From contig NZ_ATDN01000001.1 in NCBI RefSeq assembly GCF_004014805.1, positions 186,001 through 250,000 of the forward strand: DNA of 64,000 bases. The letters run 5' to 3'. The notes beneath the pieces are model-generated. The model was not told the origin of the DNA. It did not search any database and was given only the letters and a program-made list of their open reading frames with translations. This document shows, one piece after another, positions 63,517-64,000 of the stretch; position 1 is the stretch's first letter, and the number at the start of each line of letters is the position of its first letter. Source of the stretch: Mycolicibacterium elephantis DSM 44368. Its GTDB lineage: Bacteria; Actinomycetota; Actinomycetes; Mycobacteriales; Mycobacteriaceae. The position numbers and the translations under genes are program-made.

Positions 63517-63577
63517 CCGAATACTACGCAGCGTAGACCACGACCGGGTGCTGGTCTCGACGCACCTCGGTATTCGG
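63517..63577. promoter_or_regulatory. ctaC/asnB divergent promoter region with inverted repeats
   Basis: CCGAATAC (63517-63524) and GTATTCGG (63570-63577) are exact inverted repeats flanking the middle of the 104-bp gap. A tight palindrome CTACGC-A-GCGTAG (63524-63536) adjoins the left one. Position between two divergent starts suggests a shared regulator site. No specific regulator is recognised. Confidence 0.35.
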
Positions 63578-63589
63578 CATACTGGCGCC

Positions 63590-64000
63590 GTGTGCGGACT
63601 GTTGGCCGTGGTGCGTAATCCGTCCGCAGATGTGCCATCTGGCCTGGTCGACGAGGTTTCTGCGGCCGCTCACCTGATGCGCCACCGTGGGCCGGACGAG
63701 CCGGGCGCGTGGGTCGACGACCCGCGGCGCCCCGTGAGCGTGCTCGGATTCAACCGGTTGTCGATCATCGACATCGCGCACAGCCACCAGCCGTTGCGCT
63801 GGGGCCCGCCGGAGTCCCCTGACCGCTACGTCCTGGTGTTCAACGGGGAGATCTACAACTACCTGGAACTCCGGGAGGCGCTGCGCGCCGAGTTCGGCGT
63901 GGTGTTCGCCACAGACGGCGACAGCGAGGTCATCATCGCCGCCTATCACCATTGGGGCACCGGGGCGCTGAACCGGCTGCGGGGCATGTTCGCGTTCGCG
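63590..64000 (+). CDS. asnB: Asparagine synthase (glutamine-hydrolysing), 5' part
   Basis: Only the first 137 codons are in the window; the gene continues past the right edge. GTG then TGC gives the catalytic Cys2 of a class II glutaminase (CGLLAVVRNP). Other family residues follow: HLMRHRGPDEPGAWVDD, LGFNRLSIIDIAHSHQPL and LVFNGEIYNYLELREAL, then DSEVIIAAYHHWG. This is the glutamine-hydrolysing domain of AsnB-type proteins. By position it matches Rv2201. Whether the missing synthetase domain is intact cannot be judged here. Confidence 0.93.
   Translation, partial: MCGLLAVVRNPSADVPSGLVDEVSAAAHLMRHRGPDEPGAWVDDPRRPVSVLGFNRLSIIDIAHSHQPLRWGPPESPDRYVLVFNGEIYNYLELREALRAEFGVVFATDGDSEVIIAAYHHWGTGALNRLRGMFAFA

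Overview
The window is GC-rich actinobacterial chromosome from a mycobacterium, most likely a fast-growing Mycolicibacterium-type species. Almost every gene has a recognisable counterpart in the M. tuberculosis Rv2138 to Rv2201 stretch, in the same order and orientation. The main differences are an accessory nitrate/TetR/SDR block next to a tRNA-Leu gene and the absence of the Rv2159c-Rv2162c and Rv2172c equivalents. Rv numbers are recalled synteny, not database results.

1-4.7 kb: a lipoprotein (LppL type), a small DUF5703-like protein and dihydroorotate dehydrogenase (pyrD) form a plus-strand operon. It faces a PEBP-family protein and an M20 peptidase on the minus strand, then tRNA-Leu(GAG). 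4.7-11.5 kb (accessory): a divergent TetR regulator/SDR oxidoreductase pair, then a two-gene nitrate assimilation operon (NarK-type transporter, and a nitrate reductase fused to a CysJ-like flavoprotein reductase).

11.7-33.7 kb: a phosphoribosyltransferase, a small membrane protein, then the division and cell wall (dcw) cluster read leftwards: mraZ, rsmH, ftsL, pbpB, murE, murF, mraY, murD, ftsW, murG, murC, ftsQ, ftsZ, pgeF, yggS, sepF, yggT, wag31. Most junctions from rsmH to ftsQ are 4-nt start/stop overlaps. No ftsA, ddl or murB is present. The mraZ leader carries MraZ-box-like repeats, and the upstream DUF3040 gene ends at a convincing intrinsic terminator.

33.9-52.6 kb: envelope lipid and mannoglycan genes mixed with signalling and housekeeping genes: a GNAT acetyltransferase, lppM, a polyprenyl synthase (idsA2), mptA, the PknL kinase with its DNA-binding neighbour, aroG, an RNase AS-type exoribonuclease, a His-rich membrane protein, mptC, a PlsC acyltransferase, an ArsA-family ATPase with a cysteine-motif neighbour, two SRPBCC proteins, fadD15, pimB', a gluzincin-like membrane protein and the NlpC/P60 hydrolase ripC. 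Together they supply and build PIM, lipomannan and lipoarabinomannan and remodel peptidoglycan.

52.4-64 kb: a small double-CxxC protein, a DnaQ/GIY-YIG fusion nuclease, trpD, and the bcc-aa3 respiratory supercomplex genes split over two strands (ctaE-qcrCAB on plus; ctaC-ctaF on minus, with mmpS3 and a membrane protein). The 5' end of asnB runs off the right edge.

No insertion sequences, CRISPR arrays, phage genes or rRNA are visible. The least explained features are long near-perfect palindromes at three convergent gene ends, a 12-bp tandem repeat beside one of them, extra MraZ-box-like pairs in the opposite orientation upstream of mraZ, an ArsA gene without a usual start codon, and two large tail-to-tail coding overlaps.
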